From assembly GCA_014905825.1 (NCBI GenBank), contig JACGCN010000019.1, positions 806,001 through 870,000 of the forward strand: a DNA stretch of 64,000 bases. The letters are read 5' to 3'. The notes under the pieces are model-generated. The model searched no databases, was not told where the DNA came from, and saw only the letters and a list, made by a program, of their open reading frames with translations. This DNA is from Lyophyllum atratum. Taxonomy: Eukaryota > Basidiomycota > Agaricomycetes > Agaricales > Lyophyllaceae. This document shows positions 33,607 through 44,600 of this stretch, piece after piece. Both the position numbers and the translations under genes were made by a program. Position 1 is the stretch's first letter. Each line of letters starts with the position of its first letter.

Positions 33607-33684
33607 TTTTTATCCGGACACTTTTGGCCAGGTTTTTATCCGGACGGCGAATCAGCCCTCCCAAGTAGTGGATTTTTATCCGGA
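33607..33684 (+). repeat. Left cluster of subterminal TTTTTATCCGGAC motifs
   Basis: Three direct copies: 33607-33619, 33633-33645 and 33673-33684 (the last ends in T instead of C). They lie 55-133 bp inside the left terminus. Subterminal repeats in hAT elements are often transposase-binding sites. Confidence 0.8.
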
Positions 33685-34189
33685 TCCCTACATCAGGCCT
33701 TCATTTTTTCCTAGAAAATTTCTCCGCTGCGCGGCTCATCGTCCAGGCGCCTCAGCACGTCCAAGAGAGTGATCAGGACGAGTTAGAGCATTTCTCCACC
33801 AATTGTACATTTCTGAACATGCCCTATCGCTTTTTAGCTTGGGTTTCGCGCTTAAGAAGGGCTTTGACAGCCTGGCCCACCCTCGCCATGTCTTCATTCA
33901 ACTTCTCGAACACTCCCTAATCGGTCCCTGATACTTGAGAAAGCGAACAGAGGAATGCCGCAGATGGCAGGAAATCAGTGCGCTTCACATGAAGGAGAGT
34001 TACTGATCAGGTCCGGCTTCAGTCATTGTAAAAAATTGCTCAACGCTCTGCTTTACAGCCGTGGGCGTTGAAATGCAAGTGTAAAAATGCGTAGTGATAG
34101 TATAGGAGCTCGAGCGCCTTGTTATTCTGCTGGAGTCCTCCACAACACCCCAGGATCGAACCTTGAGGTGACCTCCCGTTTTGCCCAAT

Positions 34190-34332
34190 ATCTATCCGGT
34201 CAGAAATCAGAGGTCTGTACCTCGCGATTTTTATCCGGACGCCCGGCTCAGGGAATTCGACCAAATTTTGCCACTTTTTATCCGGACAGACCTGTTGCAT
34301 CGCACGAAAAATTCCCCAATTCTTATCCGGAC
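34190..34332 (+). repeat. Right cluster of subterminal TTTTTATCCGGAC motifs
   Basis: Copies at 34228-34240 and 34275-34287 are perfect. Those at about 34190-34202 (TCTATCCGGTC) and 34320-34332 (TTCTTATCCGGAC) are degenerate. All run in the same direction as the left cluster rather than inverted. Confidence 0.75.
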
Positions 34333-34368
34333 TGGGACTAGGCATCGTAGGGGGCTTTCGGGGGTCCT

Positions 34369-34376
34369 ATTACCGA
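34369..34376. repeat. Right target-site duplication of the MITE
   Basis: ATTACCGA, identical to 33544-33551. Confidence 0.9.
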
Positions 34377-34470
34377 TCGCATCAACTTTGTTTGTCTGCG
34401 TCGTGTTCTTCAAACAACACGATGACTGCTCCGCTCGACTCGAAGTCGACACCGCAACACTCACTCGACT

Positions 34471-36197
34471 ATGCCTGCTGAACTTCCTGGATTGTACTGG
34501 GACGAGGAGCGTAATCGCTACTTTCCATTGTCTTCGAAGCCAAAGACTCCTCAACCTCCAAAACCCCAAGCAAAGGATGATCGTCTGGCCGGATCCCTGA
34601 AGCGCAAACGCCACACGTCCCTATGGAATTCGACGGAGTTATTGCGTACCACATGTTATCCTCTGAGGAGGTCCCGAGCTGCTCAGTACGTATTCTTTAT
34701 CTTTCGACTGAAGCTATCTCCTAATGGGTGCCTTATGCCTTATAGCGACATACTTTGCTCACACTATGCCAATACTTCGCGTCTCTCAGAGTCCAAGGTC
34801 CCTGTTTTTGGACGCATCAAAGCATTTTGTGTATGCAGCCGTCCAGACTTGTTTCCAAAGCATAACCATACACATATACACTCTAGTCGACAACTCTCAA
34901 TGGACAAATTCACCGATTCGTAGGAGATAGCCGTGGATGGCTATACACCTCCACACCGCTAGATACGGTGGCCGCGGGACGCGAGCTTTGGTGTACAGAT
35001 CTGAACCTCCAACCCGAAGCAGAAGTTCGCAGGGCTCTCTTTGTCATATATGCCAAGTGTGCTGATATCATACAGATATCATCCATATGTGTCTCCGGCG
35101 CACGATGCATGTGGGCACACTCTCCTTTTTAGTGAACCATAATTTACTCTCTCCTCTTAGCGCTACTTGTTTTGGCCCTTCTGCAAAGATATCTGTTCAA
35201 GACCTTAATGTGACAGGGTACGCGGTCCTGCGTTGCTGCATATTGATCAAGACAATGGTCCAAACGTTGTTCCAGGAGAACGTCTCTTCTCAGTCTAAAT
35301 GCTATTCACGATATATGGTCCTCTCATCTCCAAGATAGTGCTCTGGTTCTAGGTATTTACAAGTCTTATTTACATTTCCGCTTACCATCTCATCAAGGAG
35401 GACAGGCGTGGAGAAACGGGCTGTGTACCTGCCTGACATCGACACCTCAATGTCTATTCAGCATCTGCAAACTCACAGCGATGTGTTCTCAGTTTGGCAG
35501 CATGGCGTGAGTAATTACCAGCGCCCCGGGGAGCCTTATGCTGAAACGGCACATACCAAAGTATAACATATACACAGGCTGCCGCAATGGGATAATCATG
35601 CGCTTCGATAAACGTCTGGGTAAGCACGGCGATAAACTCTATACCGACCGCCTTCGCAACCAGCAGCGGACGAGCGTTGTGCACCTCGAAACGCTAGGAG
35701 ACTCTCAACTACTGACGAGCCATATGAATGGTGACGTATGTGCCGTTCCACCTCTTTCGTGTAGGCTCTCACTAAATAATGTTTTTTGGGTTCAAAGCTC
35801 ATGACCTTCGACCTTCGATTCACGCGACAGCAAACCCCACTCGTGACTTACGAGGGACATACTAATACATATACTCGAAAATTGGTAAGTCGTACACTAA
35901 GAACCCTATACGTGACGACCCTTCACTATGTACTAGGGAATTGCCTTGGACCCGAAACAGGAGTTCCTCTTTGCAGCAGGCGAGGACCAACGGATACGCG
36001 GGTGGTCGGTCAGCACAGGATTGCCTTTGCTTCCGTTGTCGTTGGAGAGTGCTGCCAGCGAACAGCGCCACACGTTTTCGGCAGCTTTTCCTGGGGTGAT
36101 TGAGACCATGCAGGTAACTGCCGAGCAGGACGGCTTGTGCCTGTGGGCTGGGTACGACCAAACCTTGTATCAGTCGTATCTGGGGCAGCACCAATGA
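34471..36197 (+). CDS. DCAF4-like WD40-repeat protein
   Basis: Ten exons: 34471-34685, 34746-34830, 34887-35024, 35076-35110, 35161-35217, 35276-35352, 35406-35506, 35562-35735, 35798-35884, 35937-36197, giving 409 aa. The N-terminus ELPGLYWDEERNRYFPL matches the 'PGxYYDxxxxRYF' opening of DDB1-CUL4-associated factor 4 (WDR21) proteins. WD-type blades follow: FVGDSRGWLYTSTP, CIATCFGPSAKISVQDL, YNIYTGCRNGIIMRFDKRL, LLTSHMNGDLMTFDLRF, FLFAAGEDQRIRGWSVSTG and LCLWAGYDQTLYQSYLG. It is probably a substrate receptor of a CUL4-DDB1 ubiquitin ligase. The DxR (WDxR) residues that contact DDB1 are seen as FDKRL and FDLRF. The inserted MITE ends 102 bp before the ATG, within the promoter or leader. Confidence 0.88.
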
Positions 36198-36773
36198 TTT
36201 GGAGATTTTACACCTGTCCTCGAGACGATTCAAATACATGGTCTTCTATCTGAATCTACATGAGATTGACACGATGGTGACCTTACACTCAAAGAAGTCA
36301 CAACAGGAATAAAGTGAGTACCAGGGGTTCTGTTCCGCTTGGTGGAGGATGGCCGTGTAGGCCCTGCAGAGGGAGTCGTCTATGAAATGTGTGAGGATGC
36401 CTCCGGAGGTTCGGAAGGAGATCATTCTGCGTGGAATTCCAAGTCTTTATAACCACTACTATCAATATCACTATCACTATCACTACTGTGCACAGCCACC
36501 CCCTACATGCCTATGCTCATTTGCGCTCTTCCTCCGAGTAAGTTGTGTGTAGGATATCGCTCTTATTAGCTCGCTACCGATGCGTTATAAGCTCGCCGGG
36601 ATGACCAATTTGCATACATTCAGGCTGAATAGCAACGGGCTGATTACAGTTCATACCAGATAACGCTCAATAGCATGATCAGAATAAACGCCGGCGCTAT
36701 CTTCCGCCGGTCACTTAGGAATAGAAGTCGAGCGTATTCTGGGAACATCGTCTCCCCATCATCACCTCCCACT
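36198..36773. other. Intergenic region with small tandem repeats
   Basis: 576 bp between two co-directional genes. It contains a short (CACTAT)n-like run near 36450-36490. No gene was recognised. Confidence 0.5.
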
Positions 36774-37413
36774 ATGAGATATATTAACGGTGATGTATTC
36801 TCCTGCTCCTCATATTCTGCGCTTAGTGGTTGACGTTCTGCATCCTAGGAACTTGCAGAAATCATTAAGAGCGATAAGGTTACAGGAAAAGACTTCGTGG
36901 TTATCGACGTCCGGGACGACGACTACGCAGGAGGGAACATCAAAGGGAGCCTCAATATGCCATCGAGCGCATTTTTCGGGAGCGTGGACAATCTGGTGAA
37001 GGATACCAAAGATGTCCCGCTAGTGATATTCCACTGCACATTATCGCAGATGCGGTGAGCTATTCTACCGATCGATGATATCGAGCTTTCGCGTTAAACG
37101 GGTTGCCTTTCTCAATCAAAAGGGGCCCCAAGGCTGCCCGTGTAGGTACCCGACAAATGATATTACAGCGTAACTTGCTGACTTGCACATAACGAACCAA
37201 AGATATACGAGGAGACACGACGGAATGTTCTCCAGGGCAGCGATGTTCCTCACGAAGTTGTTATCCTGCGTGACGGGTTCTCCCAATTCCAGGTTAAGTT
37301 TAAGGTGAGCGTGATATACATTTGCCCTTGAATAAGAGCTGGAAGGCGTGCAGGACGACCCCGCGCTGGTTGAGAACTGGGATAAGGGTGTGTGGGCGTC
37401 GGATTGGAGTTGA
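36774..37413 (+). CDS. Cdc25/Ibp1-type rhodanese-fold phosphatase (or arsenate reductase)
   Basis: Five exons: 36774-36794, 36849-37054, 37123-37141, 37203-37304, 37354-37413, giving 135 aa. The exon 3 is 19 nt. A single rhodanese domain is present: VVIDVRDDDYAGGNIKGSLNM, then the active-site loop HCTLSQMRGPKAARIY (Cys-x5-Arg) and a C-terminal helix. Size and loop match S. pombe Ibp1, S. cerevisiae Ych1 and the Acr2 arsenate reductases. The Ser and Met in the loop do not decide between phosphatase and reductase activity. It is convergent with COX20, with only 69 bp between stop codons. Confidence 0.92.
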
Positions 37414-37482
37414 TACTATGGGGATGTCTGTATGGCGGTATAGATGTATAGATATCATCCTTCACGAAGTAGGACTCACGCG

Positions 37483-38024
37483 TCAAGGCGCCGCTTCGGG
37501 GCTCTTTGCTGGCTCATCGGGCTGCTGTTTTACCACCCGCCGCGGCATGCTGTCAATGACCCGTGTAACCTTCCTGCGCTCATCTGCCATCTGCTTCTGG
37601 CACAGATGACTGTAGGGGCGAAGTGGATGAGTATGCATAAGATGTAGAAGAAATAATGGTTGAACGCACTAAGAACCCAAGGATACGACCACAAATGTCG
37701 CTATCGCCCAGTTACCTGCTACTATGGCGCCTACAAATAACCCTCGGTTCGTGATTGTCATACGGAATTAGTCAATTAACGTACTGGACGAAATACCCCG
37801 AACGACGCCTATTCCTGCCCCACTCGCTATTCCACCCAACAGGCTATTCCGTGCACATGGAATGTCTGAAAAATGCGTCACGCTCTTGGTCATTTGAGCT
37901 GGGGTTCTAGAGTGAGAGAATGTAATTCTACCTGAATCACATCAGTAAAGAAATTGCCTGTCGGGGGTGGGAGATTCGAGGGAGGAGGCGGGATGGGAGA
38001 CGCGGTGGTCGAGTTCGACGACAT
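37483..38024 (-). CDS. COX20: Cytochrome c oxidase assembly protein COX20
   Basis: Four exons: 37932-38024, 37785-37884, 37670-37742, 37483-37609, giving 130 aa. COX20 is an inner-membrane chaperone for newly made Cox2. Hallmarks: NFFTDVIQSVTHFSDIPCARNSLLGGIASGAGIGVVRG (a first membrane span after the 'DIPCAR' block), a second span LFVGAIVAGNWAIATFVVVS, then a hydrophilic Cys/Gln-rich tail (CQKQMADERRKV). The first intron uses an AAG acceptor at 37885-37887. The obvious CAG further on breaks the frame, and the chosen one restores SVTHFSDIPCAR. An in-frame ATG at 38096 exists, but 38024 is preferred. The Pro/Ser-rich N-terminus lacks a classic presequence, as is usual for the family. Confidence 0.9.
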
Positions 38025-38721
38025 GGTGAACGCCTGCAGAAACTTACTACACGTGATCAGGCAAGGAGACGCGACCTCGGACAAGTCTGATGGCAAGTGA
38101 GCAGCGCTGAGCTCACAGTCTCAGGCTGAGTCTGAGTCTGAGTGACACAACGCAAATTTTTGACTCGTGGATATGAAGCGGTTTTTCCAACTTGCTACAT
38201 TGAAAAAATATACCAGGTATAACGATTCCGTCTTCAGATCTGGCCAGCACCCTATTCCCCTAAGACGTGTGGAGACAACTTTGATGATGGTCCACGACCA
38301 GCCACGACCTATCCCCCACACGTCAACGGCCTGATGTCACCGATTTCACTATATATGCACATTGATATTTAAGTACAGCGATTTAGATCCAATAATAGAG
38401 AGAGATATACCACGAAACGAGGAAGAAATAATATAGATAAAAAAATACAAGAAATAGGCATCGTTTCAATGAGGCAAATGCCAAAGGTATTGGATGATCG
38501 CAAGGACCAGTGAAATGCAGTGACTGAAAAAGAAAAAGAACAGAAAGGAAGAGACTGGCGTTCAATTCGTCAACTGTCCGCCTAGCCCGAACTGGGATCA
38601 CAGCCTGCACACTCGTCAGCGACAGACGGATCCCATCTTCCTTCCCCCTCCTCTCCTCTCCTCCATTCCCCTACGTCATCTGGCCTTCGTTTTCCCTTAT
38701 ACCACATCTCATTCGAAACCT
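38025..38721. other. Intergenic region
   Basis: About 700 bp upstream of COX20 and downstream of the acidic membrane protein. A CTGAGT tandem stretch lies near 38119-38142. No gene was recognised. Confidence 0.5.
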
Positions 38722-40628
38722 TTACCTCCCACCTCGCCGCCATGACACTACAATCGGCCCGTCCTGCGGCGCCATTTCGGATTGGGTGTCGAGAGCGAGG
38801 TCGGCTAGGAGGGGTATCAGATGTTTGTTTTTCTTGTTCTGCCTCTGCTGAGCCCTTCTCTGCTGGTGCTTCAACTTCCTAGACCCATCGGACACAATGG
38901 ATTTCGATGCTTCGGATGCTGTGGTGGGATTGGATGTGAAGGCAGGTGCCCAGTGTGACGACTCGAGACCCTTGAGTTCCGGTCTTATATTCGATGTTGC
39001 GATTGTGTTGACTGAGGTTGCGAGAAAATTAATCGAGGATATACTTGGTGTCGAAGAAGATGCCTGCAGACGCAAAGAAGATCACTTAGAAATGATAGAG
39101 TATCAAGGAGCAAGGTTATAACTCACCTCGGCTACCACCGTTCTGCCTGGGACTTCCTCTACCCAGCAGTCGTCGGCATCATCAGGAAGGGGAATATAAA
39201 GCGCGTGATACCAGTCTTCGCCGTCACCTTCGGGGGGAGAAAGCGTCACCTCCTGGTCCCAATCTGCCTCGCCGTCTTCGGGCAATGGGATCTCGAGGGG
39301 ATCATGCAGCCCACCTCCACAATTGCCAGGAAGAGGGGACGCGCCAGGAGTGGTTACGGCGTCCAGCGCCGGGGGTTCTGAATGTTTTGCGTCGGGAACC
39401 GGGAAGACTGCGCGTAAGTTGAACGACTGCGAATCTTCTTCTTCAAGATGAACGAGGGCCACATTGTCCTCCATGGTGGTCTCATCGCCCGGTCCTACTG
39501 GCGTCATTATGACAGGCCGACCTTGGCGACCCCTACGCTGCCAGATAACCCAAGCTCCGACGAAGGCTGACACCAATAAACCACCTGCCAAGGTCCAGCA
39601 ATGGTTCAAAACCACTGGCAAAGCCACCATCTTTTGGGTCACCACAGTTATTGAAGCTAGTTCCACAACCTTCGAAGATTGATCAGACGCCAGCGTCCAC
39701 CAACGCTGGGGTTGACATACATCGAAGGCTCGCCAAGCAAGGGCGACGGCGGGGTAAGCAATGGGAGCCAGTACAAGGTCCAAGACAGATTCCGTTGTGG
39801 CGTTGAACAGCTGTGCGGAGGCATTCTGGATGGACCCGTTAATCTTGAGTGGGATATCCTCCAGTCCCGTTTTAAGCTCCACAGAATTTAGGCGTGGGCC
39901 GATGTTGCAAGCAAACGCCCGGGCCGCCCTGTCGAGTATCTTACGGAACGGCATGGTGTAGGCGGGGAAGAAGCGGGTGTAGGTGAAGGCGAAGGTGAGG
40001 GTGGAGAGAATGACTATGAGCAGGAAGTTGTACCAATCCTGGGTTGGGAGGGGAGTGTGCGGAGGGTCATACTCGACCTTGGAGCCGCTTGATGGGGGAG
40101 GGGGGTCGTCGGGATCTCCAGGATCGCCGTGGCTGGAATCGCCGTCTTCTTCTTCATCGTGACTTTGTTTGTTAACGTCTTCGTCCTCCTCGTTACCAGA
40201 AGGAGGCTGACCATTCTTGCGCACCTTGCTGCGTTTCACAGCAGCGGCGAAGGTCGCTGGGAAGGGTCAAGTTCAGATGACGACGAGCGGAAGGGAACAG
40301 ACGACATACCAGCACCAGCAAGAAGACCGCCTACCACGATAGCAAGCGGGATGTAATGAGCATGAGGCAATTCGGAATCGCTTTGAAAGCTTTCGAAAGG
40401 GGCTGTCCTCGAGGGTGCGGGCTTGGTGGCGCTGGTTGGAGGTGGAGGAGGCGGCATCGGGATAGCGGGAGAACCGTATCGCCCGAGTAGAGTTGAGTGA
40501 GATTGGGGGATGTGCTGATAAGCGACTGTGGCGAGGATGAGGGCTGCGGCCCCGAGAAAGTCGATCCTGAACCCGACCTGCGGGCCAGTCTTTGCGAGAG
40601 AGGATTGTTTGAGGAGTGTGAAGCGCAT
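38722..40628 (-). CDS. Multi-span membrane protein with acidic Trp-containing repeats
   Basis: Three exons: 40310-40628, 39127-40256, 38722-39063, giving 596 aa. A hydrophobic span near the N-terminus (FRIDFLGAAALILATVAYQ) and another (IPLAIVVGGLLAGAATFAAA) are followed by an acidic, Pro-rich loop. Further spans are NFLLIVILSTLTFAFTYT, LVLAPIAYPAVALAWRAF and LAGGLLVSAFVGAWVIWQRRG. After the last one lies a soluble acidic segment with three related units: PLPEDGEADWDQEV, PPEGDGEDWYHAL and PLPDDADDCWVEEV. A Ser/Thr-rich stretch and a basic Gln/Arg/Lys segment (KLKHQQRRAQQRQNKKNK) close the protein. Many Agaricomycete genomes carry lineage-specific proteins of this kind. I recognise no family and no function. 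Confidence 0.7.
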
Positions 40629-40740
40629 GATAGATATAAGCAGTAAATGCGGTATATTTATCGGGGATGGTGGACGTCGGTGAACTGGGGAGGTTGACCA
40701 TCGTCGAGGTCTTTTATAGATGAGCCCATTGCCATTCTAA

Positions 40741-41068
40741 GAATAGATCGAGTGGAACGACGGTCAGCCACCTTGTCAGCCACGACCAGAATTCAGCACA
40801 TCGCCGGACCAGGCTCTTCTCTCGTCGGTCAGCCCTAGATGGATTGAGAATTTCAGGAGTTGAATCTAGAATTTTAGGAGTTGAATCGAGAATTGCGGTT
40901 TAGAGTGGTAGGCAGGAGCGCAGGAATAGATCCACAGTCAGCCACTTGTCAGCCAAGACCAGGCTTCAGCGCATACAGACACAGGCTCATTCGTCGTGGG
41001 TCAGCCTTGGTTGGGACGCTAATTTTAGGAGTTGAATCGAGAATTGCGGCGTGATAGGCAGGAGCGCA
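40741..41068. repeat. Two diverged direct repeats of about 145-183 bp
   Basis: Units 40741-40923 and 40924-41068 each start GAATAGATC and contain GTCAGCCA...TTGTCAGCCA, CCAGGCT, TTTTAGGAGTTGAATCGAGA, ATTGCGG and GGCAGGAGCGCA in the same order. The first unit has an extra copy of the AGGAGTTGAATC segment. The region is non-coding, upstream of the membrane protein at 38722-40628. Confidence 0.75.
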
Positions 41069-41697
41069 AGATGAATACTGCAGTGACCGAAATTGTTGCA
41101 TTTTACACGGAGATCCACCGAATAGCTGTCCACTTTTGTGTTAAGTGCTTTTGGGTTTTGAGCCTGAGGAATGAGGATGAGGTAGGGTAGGGTAGGGTCT
41201 CGATCTACTTCATCCTTGATGCAGGCTGTTGAGGGTACTGCAATAAAGCGATTCGGTTGATAGAGGAGATATATTTGACACTGGAGGAGTTCCTTCCATA
41301 TCCAGATATCCGCGACTGATCCACGATAGGGAATGGGCGTATCGGCAAGGGATAGGATAGTTTAGAGCAGCAAGGCGCGGGAGGTACTCTGACAGGTAGG
41401 ACCTTGATAGTCAAAAAGTGGACCGTGGGTTGAAGGAGTTTTAAACCTGGTGCTTAACTGCTTTGGACCGCGATTTACGTGATAGCTACCTTCATAATTG
41501 AGATAACAAACTTCGGTGGAGGTGTTCTTCGTGTTCGCCGATCCTGCATGATATTTCTTGCCCAGGGAAAGTTTGTCCTTACAGAAGCACCTACAAACGG
41601 CGATAATTTGATGCAAAGATTGATAGTTACAGTCACGATTAGAGTAGTACACGTCTACAGTTACAAGGATATGCAATTAAAAAGAGAAAGCGTCCAA
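41069..41697. other. Intergenic region
   Basis: About 630 bp. A GGTAGGGTAGGGTA short repeat lies near 41181-41196. No gene was recognised. Confidence 0.5.
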
Positions 41698-44600
41698 TTA
41701 CGAAGGAGGTTGACTGGGCGCAGGACGGCGGAGCTGTATTGGTGGTTTTGATTCTGCTGGTTTCATCCGTTTTGCAAGAGAATCCTCAGGTGTCTCCGAC
41801 TCCCGAGGTCGCTTTGCTGCCCCCATTATCGCCATGCCAGCCGCAGGTGCTTGCCTCGCCGGGGTACCTCGTCCGGCACCTCCACCTCGTGGAGGGATTC
41901 GGGCTCCTCGGACCGAGGCTCCTCCTCGTCCCGAAGGGCCTACAGGCGTTGTTGCCAAAGACGGTTTCCGGGGAAGAGCGGCACTAGCATTGGCAGCATT
42001 GGGGACTGGTTTTGTATTGGATGTGGTTGCGGTACTTGCAGAAGCTGTGGCTGTGGCTGCGGCTGGGGCTGCCGCAGCGGCTGATGCTGGGGTGGCCGAA
42101 GGGATAATAGAGGAAGTGGCGGTCGTCGGAGTAGCAGGTACGGGCGTTGTATCAGGTAAGATTCCTGCGGTCCGCCATTCAAGAATCTGCGCTTCGAGGT
42201 CCTTCACTTTCTTCTGCGCCCTTACCAATTGCGAATCCTTGAGCTTTCCTTTCATGGCCTGTTCCTTCCTGCCTAACTCAATTGCAGACTCTATCTCTGC
42301 TGCTTGCTTAGCGGCGGAGGCCTTTTCGTGCTCTGCGATCGCGGCAGCTACGGCGGCTTCAACGGCTTTGGCGTCCGGCACAGGAGTTTCTGAGGTTTTG
42401 GCCTTAGCCACAGCTTCAGCCGCCGCCGCCGCTGCTTCGCGAGCCTTGAGCTCCTCTTGATGTTTCGCGGTTAGTTTCGCCTCTAAGGCCCGCAGTTCTT
42501 CGGCGTGCCGTTTTAGCCCAGCTTCAGACGTCTCAGACTTGGGTTGTTCGGCTTGTCGCTCATCCTCAGCAGCTTTAGCTTTCATCATATCGCCTATCTT
42601 CGCCTGGAATTTCTCCTGTGAAAAAAATGAGATCAGCATCGACTGCTCAGAAATCCTAGCGGAGATCAGCCTACACTTTGACGTTTGAAATTCCTTGCCT
42701 CCTCGGCCACTTTCCGAGCTTCCTCCGTTGCAGCCTTGAGGGAAAATGAGCCAGTGATAGTCAGAGCGAGTGGTTCAATTACCTGCAGCTTTGCGAGAGC
42801 CTCATCACGAGTTTGAACGAGGGAAGCCTTTTCATTCTCCCAGGTAGACTTCTCCTCGTCGGTGGAAGCGGCAGCAGCACCTGTTGACGCCTTCTCTTGC
42901 CAGGACGCTTTCTCCGAGAGCAACCTATCCCGTTCTTCTTGTAGGGCGGCCTGAGACGAAAAGCTTTAGTTGGAAAGGTTCCGGAGACCAAGCGACCATG
43001 TTATGCTTACAATAGTCGCCGCCTGCTTAGCTGTCTCTTCAGAGAACGCAGCAGAGCTCGGAGCTTCGTCAGCATTGGCTTGCAGGGTAGTAAGATTCTT
43101 CTCCAAATCCGCCACTTGAGCCTGCACTCTGTTCTTCTCTTCCTCAATTGCGGCTCTCTGAGTGTCAGCAGTCGCCAGCTTCGACTTGAAGATGTTGAGA
43201 TTCCTCGTAATGTGTTCTTTGTGCTTCTGGATACTTTCGTCGAGTATTTTGATCTGCCGCGCCAGCTGTTAGATGGCATACAGGGGAGATAGTCGGAATG
43301 ATATACGAACCCGAGCCTCTTGCGATTCAACAGACTCTTGGCGATCTGCACTGACCTGTTCGACCTCCGCCTTCTGCTTCTCGAGCTCCGCTTTCTGGGA
43401 TTTGAGCTGCTCGATCTCGTCACGCAGCGCTGCGACCTCAGCAGGATCAATGCGATCATACTTGAGTGTATATTAGTTAGGCTCAAATGAGAGAAGACGA
43501 GGGTGACGAACCTTGCTCAACAGCTGTGCGTTGCGCTCCTGCCACCGGCGACCTTCCTCTTCGAGACGGGCTAGCTGATCCTTACAGGCCTGCAATTCCG
43601 CCTGAGCCATCCGAGCTTGTTCTTTGGCGGGGTCAAGCTCCTGTGATAGTTGCTTAAGTTTGGCGTCAAGTTCTCGAGCTCGTTTGGCATTGCGCTCGGA
43701 TTCTGCCCGAAGGGTCGCATTGCTTTCTTTCAGCAAGTTGACCTGATTGATCCGTTCGAAAAGTTCAGCGTGCTGAGCAGCCGAAGCAGCAGTTTCGACT
43801 GCTTTTTCGCGCTCCTATGCACATCGTCAATATCTGGGTCTTGATAGAAAAAAAAGTTGATCGTTTCATACCTCCGAGAGTGTCGCTCTAGTCTCCTGTA
43901 AACTCTGCGAAAGGTGTTCGATTTGGGTCTTCAGCCTTGAATTCTCTTGCTTGCTGAGCTCGAGTTGGAGGTCTACAATTTCCTTCTCCTTGCGCAAGTA
44001 TGAAACCACCGATCTCAGCTCGGAGAGCTTGGTATCCGCGTCGCCGGCACCTTCACCCTCTGTGGTGTCTGTGGATGCTGAAGCCGCTGCCACCTTGATT
44101 CGGTTGGCCTGGCTGCTGACCGACTCTAGATGCGCATGAAGTATGCTATTCTGAGAAGCAAGGTCTTGGGAACTAAAAGGAATGATTAGGTGGGTCACTA
44201 AGTAAAGTGCGCTGGACGGACCGAGCCTTGAGATCGGCGACTTCTTGGTTAAGGGCTTCCTCCCGCCGCTTCGCGCTCTCTGTAGAGTTCACCAAGTTCG
44301 CCGTGGCAGTCTCGGCAGCCGTAAGATTGTCTCGAGCCGCAGCTTGCACTGTCACCACTTCGCGCTTGAGAATCTCGATGGTCTTCATTGATTCGGCATG
44401 GGCAATGATCTCATTAGAGTATCGCTCCTCAGCAGCCTGCAGGAAAGAATCGTTCAAACTTGATATGAAAGGTGGGTGGAAAGCTATCACACCTTTGCGC
44501 GCTCTTCCTGCGACCGCACTTCATTCTCACGTGAGGCTCGATCGCTCTCCGAATGTTTCTCTGAGGTACTCAAGTCCACAATTGTGTCTTCGAGGGTCTT

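Larger units (their letters stand above)
33552..34368. mobile_element. Non-autonomous hAT-like DNA transposon (MITE), 817 bp
   Basis: The ends are terminal inverted repeats. The left end reads AGGACCCCCGAAAGCC. The reverse complement of the right end gives the identical 16 bases, with further imperfect pairing to about 37 bp (GATGCCTxxTCCCA in both). It is flanked by perfect 8-bp duplications ATTACCGA. No transposase or other coding capacity is visible inside, so it must have moved with an enzyme supplied elsewhere. Seven copies of a TTTTTATCCGGAC-like motif cluster near both ends. The right end is 102 bp upstream of the start codon of the DCAF4-like gene. The perfect TSD and intact 16-bp termini suggest a recent insertion. 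Confidence 0.9.

Noticed and set aside
33607..34332. Repeated TTTTTATCCGGAC considered as a CRISPR-like or tandem array
   Set aside because: Spacing is irregular, copies cluster at two ends of a TIR- and TSD-bounded element, and the genome is eukaryotic.
41834..42460. Plus-strand open frame of about 208 codons, Ala-rich
   Set aside because: It is antisense to the Ala/Thr/Pro-rich tail of MLP1. Its composition mirrors the GC-rich sense codons, and it has no domain.
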